DNA from: Heliomicrobium undosum
GTDB taxonomy: Bacteria > Bacillota > Desulfitobacteriia > Heliobacteriales > Heliobacteriaceae
Reading direction: 5' to 3'
NCBI RefSeq assembly: GCF_009877425.1
Contig: NZ_WXEY01000005.1
Span: 124,001-188,000, forward strand
Length of the DNA stretch: 64,000 bases
The notes under the pieces are model-generated. The model worked only from the letters and a program-made list of their open reading frames with translations, did not search any database and had not been told where the DNA came from. Shown here one piece after another: positions 1 to 8,558 of the stretch; positions within the stretch are counted from its first letter, which is position 1; each line of letters starts with the position of its first letter. A program made the position numbers and the translations under genes.

Positions 1-97
1 GACGCCGGGCCAGGATCGCCGGCAACAGGACCTGACCGAGCGATCCGGTGACTCCGATGATCAGGACCACCTTATCTTGCAAGTAATCGTTACCCAT
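1..97 (-). CDS. NAD(P)-binding sugar dehydratase/epimerase, N-terminus only
   Basis: Only the first 32 codons lie in the window; the gene continues past the left edge. It starts at ATG 95-97 after a purine-rich AAAGGGATGA. The peptide MGNDYLQDKVVLIIGVTGSLG ends in a Rossmann glycine motif (GVTGSLG) of the short-chain dehydrogenase type used by nucleotide-sugar dehydratases and epimerases such as PseB. It lies 27 bp downstream of a Maf-type glycosyltransferase and is probably co-transcribed with it. In other bacteria Maf genes often neighbour pseudaminic or legionaminic acid pathways, so this may be the first gene of one. That is inference, because the catalytic part is not visible. Confidence 0.55.
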   Translation of the reverse strand, partial: MGNDYLQDKVVLIIGVTGSLGQVLLPAILARR

Positions 98-124
98 AGC
101 TCATCCCTTTGCCAATGCGAATTT

Positions 125-2092
125 CTAATCCTTTTTCAAACTGTCCAAGGATTCCTTGACCAACTTGTTCGTCTCTCCGGTCATCCGGTAAATCGAATCG
201 TAAAGCAGTTGTCCCGCTTCCGCGATTTTCTTTCCCTTTACCTGCTCATCGGCGTCGTCGGGCACGTCGAGGCGCCGGAAGTATTCATAGTACAAGCTTT
301 GAAAGGGCAGTGTGAGCAGGATATTCACTTCTTGGCTTTCCCTGATTTTGGCGTCGATCCGTTCGAGTTCTTTGAGGATGTTGCCGGCCGTCCTGTTCAT
401 CCGGTCTGTTTGACCGCCTTGCGAGCGCGCATACAAGGAATGCATCCTTTTGGAGAGGTCCCTCCCCCGACGGCTGAGCCGCTCCACCTGGGTCAACTCA
501 TGGGATACGCGTTCCATATCAGCGGTCAGCGCATCGCGGTCGATGAAGGGGGGCGACGTCTTCAAAAATTCCCGAAGAGCCTGCCGCAAGGTCGTGAGAT
601 CCCTGCCGGCGTCAAACAATCGGGGAATCTCTTCGAGGCGGGCGTTTTCCGCGCCTTCAATGGCCAACCCACCTACGCTTGCATTGTAGACATGGAGATG
701 AGGGGACTTGGGGATCTCCGTTTCGAACCAGGTGCGGAAGATTTGAAAAGCCCAGGTGGTTTCCACCGGTTCCCCGTACATGTTGATCGTCGGGATCCGC
801 TTCCGGTCATCCTGTTCCTTCTTCTTGCGCCATACCGTGCCGTCCGCGTGGGTATAACCGTCTGCGTAACAGAGATCAAGGCCGGTAAAAACGATTGGAT
901 CACAGCCCATGCGCCGGGCGATGTCGAAGGCGACGTTCGAGACAGAGGGGCCGCTTTGCACCTGCTGCTCTTGATACGGCCCGAATCGGTACAGCCATTG
1001 GCCGAGAAAATCGCTTGTCACCGCAAAGATTTTGGGGCCGCGGTGAACAAAAGGAATCCCCCAGTACACCTTGGGATCGAAGATCAGCGGGACCTCGCAT
1101 TCAGTGCCTTCAAAGTGATACCAACCGGCCGTGCCTCCGTCGATGGCGACGACAAAGTCCGGTTCAATCCCTGCCTTGAGCAACACCTTCCAGGCTGTGC
1201 CGACAGAGATGATCAAGGCGTGCCGCTGCGCCTCTTTCAGCACAGGCAAGACCTTGTTCAGGGAAGGTCCAGCGGCGACGACAATGGCCGGGACTCCCGA
1301 AAAGTAATCCTTAAACTGGTTGATTCCCTTGGCGCCACAGACATAGGGCAGGTTTTTGAAGAGGTTTTCCATCCACAGGCCGGAAAAGTGCATCATCGTG
1401 GCCAACTCGGCAGCCACTTGATTTAACACATAGAGCACTTCTTCGATGATCTGTTTATAGTAGTCGCCATTCCACTTGGCCACAGGGGAGTAGTCGACAA
1501 TGCGCACCGAATCACACTGATAAAAGCCAACCGTCTCCGCCAGGGCCTCGGCAAAGTCCTTGCTCTCCCATCCAAAAAACAGCAACAGCCGCTTGTCAGC
1601 GAATGCCGTCTGCCAGTCGACCACAGTCAGTGAGGCCAGGAAGAGATCCAACCGCGAGTCGACGGCAAAGATTTTTCCCTCGGTCTCCTTATGCTTCAAG
1701 AGTTCAATCAGGTGATAGCCCAGGCCGACGCCGAGCACAACAAGATGATCGATGTTCCCTTGCACTTCCCGGTTGTGGCCTTGCAGTATTCCGGCGGCCC
1801 AGTCCTCTGCCTCCCGCACCGAATCATAGCGGCTATGCAGGAAAACGGGACGCCCCCCTACAGCTTCCGCATAGGTGTGCCCCTTGCGCTGGCAGGGGCG
1901 GAGCGGTCCGTCGCCGTCGCCGATATAGACTGCCAGTTCCTCAAGGGAAACCTGACGGCGCAACGCCTCCTCTTCCATCTGACGGTAGAGTTCAGCCCGG
2001 TAGAGCTTCAGGGCCTTCAGGTTGCGCTCCCAGGTCAGCTTCTGTTCTTCGGCCGTTACCCCGCTTTGATTGACTTTGTTCATCTTCGTCAT
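125..2092 (-). CDS. DUF115 / Maf-type flagellin glycosyltransferase (copy 1)
   Basis: A 655-residue cytoplasmic protein of the DUF115 (motility accessory factor) family. Family members attach nonulosonic acids such as pseudaminic or legionaminic acid to Ser/Thr of flagellin, or are required for that step. The central domain (about residues 265-320) has the family signature IVVAAGPSLNK and a following VGTAWKVLLKAGIEPDFVV segment. The C-terminal part is helical. It is the second of two tandem Maf genes downstream of fliD-fliS-fliT, 51 bp after copy 2. The gap between them holds a short GC-rich hairpin followed by TTTT near 2111-2137, which may attenuate transcription. The family call is firm. 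The sugar transferred cannot be read from sequence. Confidence 0.85.
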   Translation of the reverse strand: MTKMNKVNQSGVTAEEQKLTWERNLKALKLYRAELYRQMEEEALRRQVSLEELAVYIGDGDGPLRPCQRKGHTYAEAVGGRPVFLHSRYDSVREAEDWAAGILQGHNREVQGNIDHLVVLGVGLGYHLIELLKHKETEGKIFAVDSRLDLFLASLTVVDWQTAFADKRLLLFFGWESKDFAEALAETVGFYQCDSVRIVDYSPVAKWNGDYYKQIIEEVLYVLNQVAAELATMMHFSGLWMENLFKNLPYVCGAKGINQFKDYFSGVPAIVVAAGPSLNKVLPVLKEAQRHALIISVGTAWKVLLKAGIEPDFVVAIDGGTAGWYHFEGTECEVPLIFDPKVYWGIPFVHRGPKIFAVTSDFLGQWLYRFGPYQEQQVQSGPSVSNVAFDIARRMGCDPIVFTGLDLCYADGYTHADGTVWRKKKEQDDRKRIPTINMYGEPVETTWAFQIFRTWFETEIPKSPHLHVYNASVGGLAIEGAENARLEEIPRLFDAGRDLTTLRQALREFLKTSPPFIDRDALTADMERVSHELTQVERLSRRGRDLSKRMHSLYARSQGGQTDRMNRTAGNILKELERIDAKIRESQEVNILLTLPFQSLYYEYFRRLDVPDDADEQVKGKKIAEAGQLLYDSIYRMTGETNKLVKESLDSLKKD

Positions 2093-2143
2093 CCTAACAT
2101 CGGTTTTATGTCAAAAGGGGCCTCTGTGGCGCCCCCCATTCTT

Positions 2144-3454
2144 TCAAGCCGATAGCTCATTTTCTACCTGGTCGAAGGGCAGCCATTTGGCCCCCTCGAT
2201 TTTCGCTCCTGTGCCTGTATTAAAAAAGGTCACCTCGGGGTTCCGCCGGATGGCGCCTTCAACAAAAAGACGAAATGTGTCAAGGGCCTGGGTGGTGACG
2301 GCAAAGCCGCCGTCGTTTGCCTCTACAGTGCGGCTTTCACCGATCGGGATCGTGGCATCCCAATCATAGTTGTGGGAATGGGCGGCATGCCTGCGCCCAT
2401 GGGTATAAGCGAAATCAGCGCCGGCAAAGAGGACTTTTCTCGCCTTCGTCCGCAAAGCGACGCCTAATGCCAAGGTGAGGACAGATCCGCCTGTCAGCAC
2501 AGGGACTTCTCCCCGGCTTTTCGCCCAGTCAGCCACATAGTCCATCCCGTCCTGGGCGACGACGAACCGCTCCCCGCCATAGGCCTGGAGAACAGCCGGG
2601 TGAACCGTCGGCAGGTATAACAAGGGAGGGAGCGATGGTTGATCGCCCACATCAACCTGCTGAAGCACATAATGCTGAGGGTCGCTGATGACGACGGCGT
2701 CACTGCGCTTTCCGTGACGGATCAGTGGCTTCAGGGCGGAACCGGCAGCGAGCACGAGCGCCTTTTCCCGCCAGCGATTGATGTAAGGGATGGCGGGATC
2801 AAGCGAGGGGCCCGTTCCGAGGACAACCACGGCCGTTGGATTCCCAACGCGGGTGAGATAATCTGACAGCGCCAGGTCGCCATTGCGATAGGGCTCATTT
2901 TGCAGCCAGTTTTCCCACATCTGGGCGCCGAAGCGCTGATAGGACTGGCGGAGCGACAGTAGCCCCTCGAGAATCTGTCTGACTCGAACATGCCGGTCTT
3001 GCAAAAGGTCCAATGAAGGCCGGTGAACCCAAAAGGCGTCCGCCTCGGTGTATTTGTCAAGCCATTGAAGCAAGGCTGCTTCGGCCCTTTCGCCCGTATA
3101 TACAGAGACGCTCGACGGCAACAGCAAATTCAACTGCATCGATAGATCAAAGGGTCGATAATCCAAATCAAAAACGGAAATGGCGACGCCGGGACAAAAG
3201 CGTGCCGCCGCCGCCACGTGGTAACCCAATCCGAAACCGTAGATAGCGATACGGCGAGGTTTTTTTCCGTCACCTTCCCCCTGCGCCGCAACCCATTGTT
3301 CCGCCTCCGCCTCCGGATTGACCCGGCTATGGAGGTACCGGCCGGTGCGGCAGTTCAATAGCGTCCAAAATCCCAACCGCCCCTGAATCGGCTGCAACTC
3401 ATCAAGAACCATCTTGGTGCTCTTGGCGCTCACGATGTTTTTACGGTTTTGCAT
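2144..3454 (-). CDS. DUF115 / Maf-type glycosyltransferase (copy 2)
   Basis: A second DUF115 protein, shorter than copy 1. Its signature VVVLGTGPSLDPAIP and a later VLFAGADFAY segment match the same fold. The frame is open up to an ATG at 3523, but that start has no ribosome site and overlaps the upstream gene by 83 bp. The ATG at 3452-3454 is preceded by GGGGAAG at good spacing and overlaps by only 14 bp, so I use it (436 residues). Two divergent Maf copies in one operon suggest either two sugar donors or a division of labour over the three flagellins. That is inference. Confidence 0.8.
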   Translation of the reverse strand: MQNRKNIVSAKSTKMVLDELQPIQGRLGFWTLLNCRTGRYLHSRVNPEAEAEQWVAAQGEGDGKKPRRIAIYGFGLGYHVAAAARFCPGVAISVFDLDYRPFDLSMQLNLLLPSSVSVYTGERAEAALLQWLDKYTEADAFWVHRPSLDLLQDRHVRVRQILEGLLSLRQSYQRFGAQMWENWLQNEPYRNGDLALSDYLTRVGNPTAVVVLGTGPSLDPAIPYINRWREKALVLAAGSALKPLIRHGKRSDAVVISDPQHYVLQQVDVGDQPSLPPLLYLPTVHPAVLQAYGGERFVVAQDGMDYVADWAKSRGEVPVLTGGSVLTLALGVALRTKARKVLFAGADFAYTHGRRHAAHSHNYDWDATIPIGESRTVEANDGGFAVTTQALDTFRLFVEGAIRRNPEVTFFNTGTGAKIEGAKWLPFDQVENELSA

Positions 3455-3824
3455 GGGCAACTTCCCCAACAGCGCCTTGACAGAACCATGCGTGAAGGCT
3501 TTCCAGGCTCTCCACCAGTTCATACTCTGTCAAATCAGCAATGGAGACAAAATCTTGAAAAGCCCATGCCTCTTCCAATTGGGACAAGGTCTGGGAAATG
3601 CGCTGAAAGGTCTCCTCCCCCTCCGGGGAGACCGGTTGAAGCTTGGGCAACCCCTCGATGACTGCAGCTACCCATTCCAAGCCATCAAAAGCTTTGGAGA
3701 ACGCCTCAATGCCGCGTGTGTCATTCCCCTGGCGAAAGTAGGCGGCTGCCTGTCGAAGGCCTTCGATCAGCCGGGGGATGTATTCTATCCCAGATTCGGT
3801 AATCTCCCGGTATAGCTCATTCAA
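3441..3824 (-). CDS. Small helical protein between fliT-like and maf genes, unknown function
   Basis: A 127-residue acidic protein that I do not recognise. It starts at TTG 3822-3824 behind GGGGGCGCC, 15 bp after the fliT-like stop, and its end overlaps the start of maf copy 2. It is predicted mostly helical, with a LIEGLRQAAAYFRQG segment near residue 20 and no cysteine cluster, signal or membrane segment. Its place between chaperone genes and two glycosyltransferases suggests a late-flagellar accessory role, for example a chaperone or a Maf partner. No catalytic motif supports an enzyme. The coding call rests on operon packing and sensible composition. Confidence 0.65.
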   Translation of the reverse strand: MNELYREITESGIEYIPRLIEGLRQAAAYFRQGNDTRGIEAFSKAFDGLEWVAAVIEGLPKLQPVSPEGEETFQRISQTLSQLEEAWAFQDFVSIADLTEYELVESLESLHAWFCQGAVGEVAHAKP

Positions 3825-3839
3825 TGTCTATGGCGCCCC

Positions 3840-4313
3840 CTAACCTTGATGATCATATAGTTTGGGACCTTCATCGGATACCTGACTGTACTGATTCGTG
3901 TTTTGCGGATTCATCATTCTGCGGTATTCGCTGGACCAGCGCCCTTTCAGCTGGAAAAGATGCTGCATGATGACCCCATCCAATTGAGACACCCGCCGTA
4001 TGCGCTGGGCGAAGAGCGCCTCCAGATCCTCGGCTGGCGAAACATCGTCAGCGGCTTGGGGAGGCGCCGGTCGCTCCCGTTGCGACAGAACCACCGGCGA
4101 AGCGCAATCAGCGTTCACTTTGACCCTCAACCGCTTCAGGTCTTTGAGTTGGGCTAACAATTGTTCCCGTTGTTCCAAGCGTTCCTGAAGCCACTCCATA
4201 TCCTCAAAGCTCGGATCGACGACTCGCGCTGCCATCTCCTCGCTCACCTTCTCCAACACCTCGGCGAGGTCGCACATCTCCCGAGCCGCATGGGACAGCA
4301 ATGCCTTAGACAC
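3840..4313 (-). CDS. fliT: FliT/FlgN-like flagellar chaperone, probable
   Basis: A 157-residue helical protein whose start overlaps the end of fliS by 8 bp, the position fliT occupies after fliS in Bacillus. FliT binds FliD and keeps the cap protein export-competent. Residues 1-60 form charged heptad-like helices (WLQERLEQREQLLAQLKDL). A Gln/Pro/Asp-rich linker follows, then a final helix LFAQRIRRVSQLDGVIMQHL and a polar tail containing NTNQYSQ, like the disordered tails of FliT/FlgN-type proteins. Sequence similarity to FliT is weak by eye, so the name rests mainly on position and architecture. Confidence 0.6.
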   Translation of the reverse strand: MSKALLSHAAREMCDLAEVLEKVSEEMAARVVDPSFEDMEWLQERLEQREQLLAQLKDLKRLRVKVNADCASPVVLSQRERPAPPQAADDVSPAEDLEALFAQRIRRVSQLDGVIMQHLFQLKGRWSSEYRRMMNPQNTNQYSQVSDEGPKLYDHQG

Positions 4314-4728
4314 CGGCAGCCCCCCCGGAATGGGACTGGGACTTGGCGATACGCGCCGCCTCCTCCCAGGTTTTCCGCAGGTCGGAGAGCAGTTCCACTA
4401 TGTCCTCAATCATCTTCGCATCCTTTTTAATGTTCGCCTGGACGAGGTGCTGAAAGAAGAAATCGTAGAGGCTCTTGAGGTTGTGGGAGATGGGGTAGTC
4501 CATGTTCAATGTGACCGTCAATTCCACGATGATGTTCTGCGCTTTTACGATATTCTGGTGGGCCTCATTCGGTTTTTTGCTCTCGATGGCCTTGATGGCC
4601 TGCTGCAGAAAACGAATGGCCCCGTCGTACAGCATGAGCAAGAGCTTTTCAGGGGCCGCCGTCTGGACTGCTGTGTTCCTGTACTGGTTCAGGGCAGCAT
4701 TTTGCTGGTGCGGAGTGCCAGTCAACAT
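4306..4728 (-). CDS. fliS: Flagellin export chaperone FliS
   Basis: FliS binds the disordered C-terminus of flagellin and stops it polymerising in the cytoplasm. The protein has the family core: NQYRNTAVQTAAPEKLLLML near the start, LYDGAIRFLQQA, and the helix SLYDFFFQHLVQANI. A frame-compatible GTG at 4738-4740 directly abuts the ribosome site AGGAG, leaving no room for initiation there. I therefore take the ATG at 4726-4728, 11 bases after AGGAG, giving 140 residues. It lies between fliD (28 bp upstream) and the fliT-like gene (8 bp overlap) and is translationally coupled to the latter. Confidence 0.93.
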   Translation of the reverse strand: MLTGTPHQQNAALNQYRNTAVQTAAPEKLLLMLYDGAIRFLQQAIKAIESKKPNEAHQNIVKAQNIIVELTVTLNMDYPISHNLKSLYDFFFQHLVQANIKKDAKMIEDIVELLSDLRKTWEEAARIAKSQSHSGGAAGV

Positions 4729-4756
4729 GTCGCTATCCACTCCTATGGACTGATTT

Positions 4757-6835
4757 TTACCCGAGCAAGGCGCTAAAAGCGGAGGATTGGGACTTCAGCT
4801 TGGACAAAGCTGTTTCCATGGCGGTAAACCGCTGTTCATAGGTCTTGCGCTTTTGTTCCAGTCGTCGCTGAAAGTCCTCCATGTTATCGTCGATGACCTT
4901 CATCTCTTTGGTGATGCTCCCGCTGCTGCCGCTAATCGCTTCCAGAGAACCGCCGGTCTTGGTCGTATCTGTCGTAAAGAATCGCAGCCGCGTCGCCACA
5001 CCGCCCGTATACTCTGTCTTCGGGTTGTAGCTGAAATACAGATTGGAGAAAGTCACGGCGCCGGGGTCAGACCCGAATTTGATGATGCCGTTGTTCCAAT
5101 CAACGGAAAACTGGTTCGCGCCCGGCGCGCCGTCGACGAAGTTAAATTCTTGCCCGGACACCAGTTTCGTCGGCAACGAGCCGTAGATGAGACTCTTCTT
5201 CGGCAGTTGATACTCCAGCGTCCCTGCCGTGGTCGTGAGTTGATAATCGGCTACCTGGACTTCCTTGTTTTGAAAGAGGGCCATGACGCCGTCGAAATTG
5301 GTGCGCAAGGCTGTTTTCAGCTTCTCTTCGTCGATCGTCAGTTGACCGCTCTTGCCGCCCTCGTCAGAATACTTCTTGCCGGCGATGCCGATGTCCGAGA
5401 GACTGTTCATTTCGTCAGGCAAACCGATGACGTTGCCTGATGTCAACCGGCGCAGTTGATCATAGGCGTCCCGGACGATGCTCTGCGACTTGAGGATCCC
5501 CGACTTCAATTCGTCATCGGTTGTGGGCTTGATCACTTTTTTCTCGCCGAGCTTGTTGTAGAGGTAATCGACGGTCTCATTATATTTATCGACGAAATCC
5601 CGGATATTTTGGGTGACCTTGTCGAGGTCGGGGGTGACGGTGATGGTCGTCGTGGCGCCTTCTTTGAGCAGGGAGATATCCATCCCGTTGAAGGACATGG
5701 TGTTCTTGGCGCTTTTGATCTCGACTTCGTTGATCTTAACGGTCGCGTCGGCACCGGGAGCCTTCCCCGCACCGCCCGTCACGTCGGTCGTCCAGTTAAA
5801 GGTGGGATCGCTCATGTTCTTGGTGGCGTTCGCGCCAAGCATGACGTGGAGGAAATTGCCGTGGGCGCTGCCGCCGACCGGCTCATCGAGGACGATGTCC
5901 TGGCTGAGGCCTGTTTCCTTGGAGGTGAAGCTGATCTGGCCCTTGTTCCGGTCATAAAAAGCCGTCACACCGGTGGCGCCGTTGTTGATCTTGTTCAGGA
6001 TCGACTGGATGGTGTCCGATGTGCTGTAACTGATGGTGTAGCCGTTGACCTTGAAGAAGCCTTCCGTAAAGTCTGTTCCCGTATAGTTTGTGTCGGCGTT
6101 GATGTCAGCTAGCGTCCGCAGTTCCGGCGAGTCCTTGCCGGTCTTAGCCGTGCCGCTGCTCAGTCCGGTGGCCGTCAGGAAACCGCTCGAATCGCTGCCC
6201 AGGGTGACGGTGGGCGATTTGCCGGCCGTCTTCTGGGTCAGGACGAGTTTCCCGGCTGAATCGATGCTGGCTGTCACACCTGCGTTGGAATCGTTGATCT
6301 TGTTCAAGACCGAGTTGACTGTATCGGCGCCCTTGACAACAGTGATGGTGACGCCGTTGATGGTGAACTGTCCGCTCTGGACAGCAGCTAAATCGTGCGG
6401 CGCTGTAAAGTCGGAGAACTTTGTGGCCGAGTCAGCGCTGATGTTCTTCGATCCCGTCAGAGAGGTGTACTCGGCGGCGAGGTTCGCCAGCAGATTTTCT
6501 TTTCCGGAAATCCGGGCGTTTTTCGCCAGCGAGGTGACCTCCACCTTGTAGGTGCCCGCCACAGTGTTCGTCCCTGTTTTGACAGAGGCTACGCTCGTGT
6601 CGCTCGATGTAGCCGTAGTGGCTGAAAAGCCGGTGTTTCGATAAAGCGCCTCGGCCTTATCGCGCAACGAATTCATCTTGATCTTAAATTCCAGAAAAGC
6701 GTCTTTGCGGAACTGCAAGAGCTTTTTCTGGGTCTGCATCTGGACGAGCGGTCGCGATTCGACGGCCATCAGCTTGTCGACGATGCTCTTCGTATCCATG
6801 CCGGAAATCAAGCCGCTGATCTGCATGTCGCTCAT
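4757..6835 (-). CDS. fliD: Flagellar filament cap protein FliD (hook-associated protein 2)
   Basis: The pentameric cap that inserts flagellin monomers at the filament tip. The start is at ATG 6833-6835 behind GGGAGGGG. The N-terminus (ISGLISGMDTKSIVDKLM) and the C-terminal coiled coil (MEDFQRRLEQKRKTYEQRF, then TAMETALSKLKSQSS) are typical. Two flagellin hook IN motifs stand in the middle, each of the pattern TINGVTI...VLNKIN...GVTA. At 692 residues it is longer than the roughly 450-500 of many FliD proteins, the extra length being in the solvent-exposed D2/D3 part. It follows flaG by 30 bp and precedes fliS. Upper domains of FliD vary strongly between strains. Confidence 0.95.
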   Translation of the reverse strand: MSDMQISGLISGMDTKSIVDKLMAVESRPLVQMQTQKKLLQFRKDAFLEFKIKMNSLRDKAEALYRNTGFSATTATSSDTSVASVKTGTNTVAGTYKVEVTSLAKNARISGKENLLANLAAEYTSLTGSKNISADSATKFSDFTAPHDLAAVQSGQFTINGVTITVVKGADTVNSVLNKINDSNAGVTASIDSAGKLVLTQKTAGKSPTVTLGSDSSGFLTATGLSSGTAKTGKDSPELRTLADINADTNYTGTDFTEGFFKVNGYTISYSTSDTIQSILNKINNGATGVTAFYDRNKGQISFTSKETGLSQDIVLDEPVGGSAHGNFLHVMLGANATKNMSDPTFNWTTDVTGGAGKAPGADATVKINEVEIKSAKNTMSFNGMDISLLKEGATTTITVTPDLDKVTQNIRDFVDKYNETVDYLYNKLGEKKVIKPTTDDELKSGILKSQSIVRDAYDQLRRLTSGNVIGLPDEMNSLSDIGIAGKKYSDEGGKSGQLTIDEEKLKTALRTNFDGVMALFQNKEVQVADYQLTTTAGTLEYQLPKKSLIYGSLPTKLVSGQEFNFVDGAPGANQFSVDWNNGIIKFGSDPGAVTFSNLYFSYNPKTEYTGGVATRLRFFTTDTTKTGGSLEAISGSSGSITKEMKVIDDNMEDFQRRLEQKRKTYEQRFTAMETALSKLKSQSSAFSALLG

Positions 6836-6865
6836 GGTATTCCCCTCCCAAACCTGGCTGTTCAG

Positions 6866-7279
6866 CTACACCCGCTTATCGACAAAGAGCCCGACCACGT
6901 CTTGAATGGCCGCCGCTAGGTCAAGCAGCTTTTTCGGCGGAATCTCCTTAATTACTTTATCGTTGCGATTGTCGATGATCTGAACCATGATATTTCCGGT
7001 TTCTTTATGAATTTCAAACTTCAAATGGGAGTTAAAGGGTTCCATCATCTCGTTGAGGTGGTTCACCTTTTTTTCCAACCTCTGTTCGTCCTCTTGGCGC
7101 AGCCCCCCCCCGGACTTCTCTTGCCCAGTTTGGGTCGTCGTCTTCTCTGCTTCTGATTTAACCGCCGCCTCTCCTCCATTCCCCTTGGGCAGTTGGAGAT
7201 TTCCATTGACGCCGGCGACATTCGTCCCCACAGTCGCGACATGGGGAACCGCATTGATGGTGTTCGTCCCGATTTCCAC
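6866..7279 (-). CDS. flaG: FlaG family protein
   Basis: FlaG proteins are found next to flagellin and fliD and influence filament length. Their biochemical role is unclear. The conserved part is the C-terminal 60 residues: LKFEIHKETG, then IMVQIIDNRNDKVIKEIPP and KKLLDLAA. The N-terminal half is a polar, Gly/Glu/Thr-rich linker. The frame is open to an ATG at 7315, but that codon has no ribosome site. A GTG at 7277-7279 sits 8 bases after AAGGAAG and gives a protein starting MEIGTNTIN, which I prefer (137 residues). It is the first gene of the flaG-fliD-fliS-fliT-maf set. I could not identify its promoter with confidence. Confidence 0.88.
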   Translation of the reverse strand: MEIGTNTINAVPHVATVGTNVAGVNGNLQLPKGNGGEAAVKSEAEKTTTQTGQEKSGGGLRQEDEQRLEKKVNHLNEMMEPFNSHLKFEIHKETGNIMVQIIDNRNDKVIKEIPPKKLLDLAAAIQDVVGLFVDKRV

Positions 7280-7423
7280 GCGCTCCACTTCCTTCCCGGC
7301 GCAAACCAGCCGCATCGTCAGACAGCTTTGATAACCGACATAAAGGCGATATAGTGACCTACCCGCCGTATATGCAACTCACATGATATCAACCCGTAGG
7401 CAGCAGACAGAAAGCTGTGACAG

Positions 7424-7458
7424 AAAAAGGCCAGCCGAATGACCGGCCGGCCTTTTTA
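7424..7458 (-). terminator. Rho-independent terminator after flagellin 1
   Basis: Read on the minus strand, a stem of nine pairs (GGCCGGCCG with CGGCTGGCC, one G-T) has a six-base loop, an A5 run before it and a T5 run after it. It lies 16 bp past the flagellin 1 stop and separates that transcript from flaG. Confidence 0.85.
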
Positions 7459-7473
7459 TTCGTGAGATATTTT

Positions 7474-8292
7474 TTACCGCAAGAGCGAGAGTACACCTTG
7501 AGGCTTCTGGTTGCTTTGCGCCAACATGGATGTGCCCGCCTGGCTGAGAATCTGGGTCCGGGTAAAGCTGGACATTTCCTTCGCCATGTCGACATCGCGG
7601 ACACGGGATTCGGCAGCTTGCAGGTTTTCCGAAGCCACGTTCAGGTTGGCGATGGTGTGTTCGAGGCGGTTCTGCCAAGCGCCCAGTTTGGAACGCATGG
7701 TAGAGACGGTGGCGATGGCGGTGTTGATGTTGGTGATGGCCGTTTGGGCGTTGGTCGTATTGGTGAGCGCCACGTTAGAACCGGACACACTCAGCTTGCT
7801 GGCCGTGACGCCGGTGATGCTGATCGTGATGGTCTGGCCGCTGTTCGCGCCGATCAGGAAGGTCTTAGAGGAGAAACCACCGCTCAGCAGTTTCTGGGTG
7901 TTGAACTCGGTCGTTTTGGCGATCCGGTTCAACTCGCTCTGAAGCTCCTTGACCTCCGTCATGATGGCAGCCCGGTCGGCGGTGACGTTGGTGTCGTTGG
8001 AGGCTTGAACGGCCAGTTCGCGCATCCGTTGCAGGATGGCGTGCGTTTCGTTCAGGGCGCCTTCCGCCGTCTGGATCAACGAGATAGCGTCCTGCGCGTT
8101 CCGGACAGCCTGATTCAAGCCGTTGATCTGGCCGCGCATCTTTTCGGAGATGGCGAGACCGGCGGCGTCGTCACCGGCGCGGTTGATGCGCAGGCCCGAA
8201 GAGAGCCGTTCCAGCGACTTGTTCATCGAAAAATCGGTAACGCCCAGTTGCCGTTGCGCGTTCAGCGCGCTGATGTTGTGGTTGATAATCAT
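7474..8292 (-). CDS. fliC: Flagellin 1
   Basis: The filament subunit, 272 residues, exported by the flagellar type III system. The N-terminal D0/D1 helix ([17 protein letters not shown], then [19 protein letters not shown]) and the C-terminal helix ([19 protein letters not shown]) are canonical. The surface D2/D3 domains are absent, so this is a minimal flagellin as in B. subtilis Hag. I chose ATG 8290-8292, behind AAGGAGGA, rather than the upstream in-frame ATG, because this start gives the canonical MIINHN. It is nearly identical to flagellins 2 and 3 outside residues about 165-205. That loop is the most exposed part of the minimal subunit and the usual place for O-glycosylation. Confidence 0.96.
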   Translation of the reverse strand: MIINHNISALNAQRQLGVTDFSMNKSLERLSSGLRINRAGDDAAGLAISEKMRGQINGLNQAVRNAQDAISLIQTAEGALNETHAILQRMRELAVQASNDTNVTADRAAIMTEVKELQSELNRIAKTTEFNTQKLLSGGFSSKTFLIGANSGQTITISITGVTASKLSVSGSNVALTNTTNAQTAITNINTAIATVSTMRSKLGAWQNRLEHTIANLNVASENLQAAESRVRDVDMAKEMSSFTRTQILSQAGTSMLAQSNQKPQGVLSLLR

Positions 8293-8300
8293 GGTATTTT

Positions 8301-8333
8301 TCCTCCTTGATTTTCTTTCGGCCATCCTTGGCC
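8301..8333 (-). promoter_or_regulatory. Flagellin 1 leader: ribosome site plus hairpin, candidate double CsrA site
   Basis: On the minus strand the leader carries GGCC-AAGGAT-GGCC (8320-8333), a four-pair hairpin with AAGGA in the loop, and 11 bases later the ribosome site AAGGAGGA (8301-8308), itself an ANGGA. CsrA is known to bind ANGGA best in hairpin loops and to repress B. subtilis hag through two such sites. The same pair occurs in all three flagellin leaders here, and csrA/fliW lie about 2.5 kb away. Confidence 0.7.
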
Positions 8334-8356
8334 TTTGATGGAACTTTACGTTCTTA

Positions 8357-8383
8357 TTATCGTTGTTCTGGAAGTAGAGTTTA
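8357..8383 (-). promoter_or_regulatory. Sigma-28 (SigD) promoter of flagellin 1
   Basis: On the minus strand TAAA-N15-AACGATAA fits the sigma-28 consensus TAAA-N15-GCCGATAA in the key TAAA and CGATAA parts. It lies about 65 bp before the flagellin start, leaving room for the CsrA-type leader. The identical arrangement precedes flagellin 2. Confidence 0.85.
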
Positions 8384-8491
8384 ACATTGGATTTAAGGCA
8401 AATACGACGTTTTTGGCCGTTTATACCTGTTTACGTTTGTGTATGTGCGAAAATCTCGCAAACGCTAAATGTTTCATTTTATCCTGTCTGC

Positions 8492-8527
8492 AAAAGGCCT
8501 GCCGGGCAATGCCGGCAGGCCTTTTTT
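8492..8527 (-). terminator. Rho-independent terminator after flagellin 2
   Basis: A perfect inverted repeat AAAAGGCCTGCCGG / CCGGCAGGCCTTTT with a short loop, followed on the minus strand by an A/T-rich tail. It lies 31 bp past the flagellin 2 stop. The symmetric A and T runs would let it act in both directions. Confidence 0.9.
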
Positions 8528-8558
8528 ACGTACGATTCTGATTGGCTTTCGCTGATGA

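Noticed and set aside
77-1426. Plus-strand frame of 449 codons opposite maf copy 1
   Set aside because: Overlaps a clearly recognised DUF115 gene completely and shows no homology motif or ribosome site.
7316-7423. Promoter for flaG-fliD (TTGCAT-N18-TATATC on the minus strand)
   Set aside because: Both hexamers are poor matches and no sigma-28 motif is present; too weak to list.
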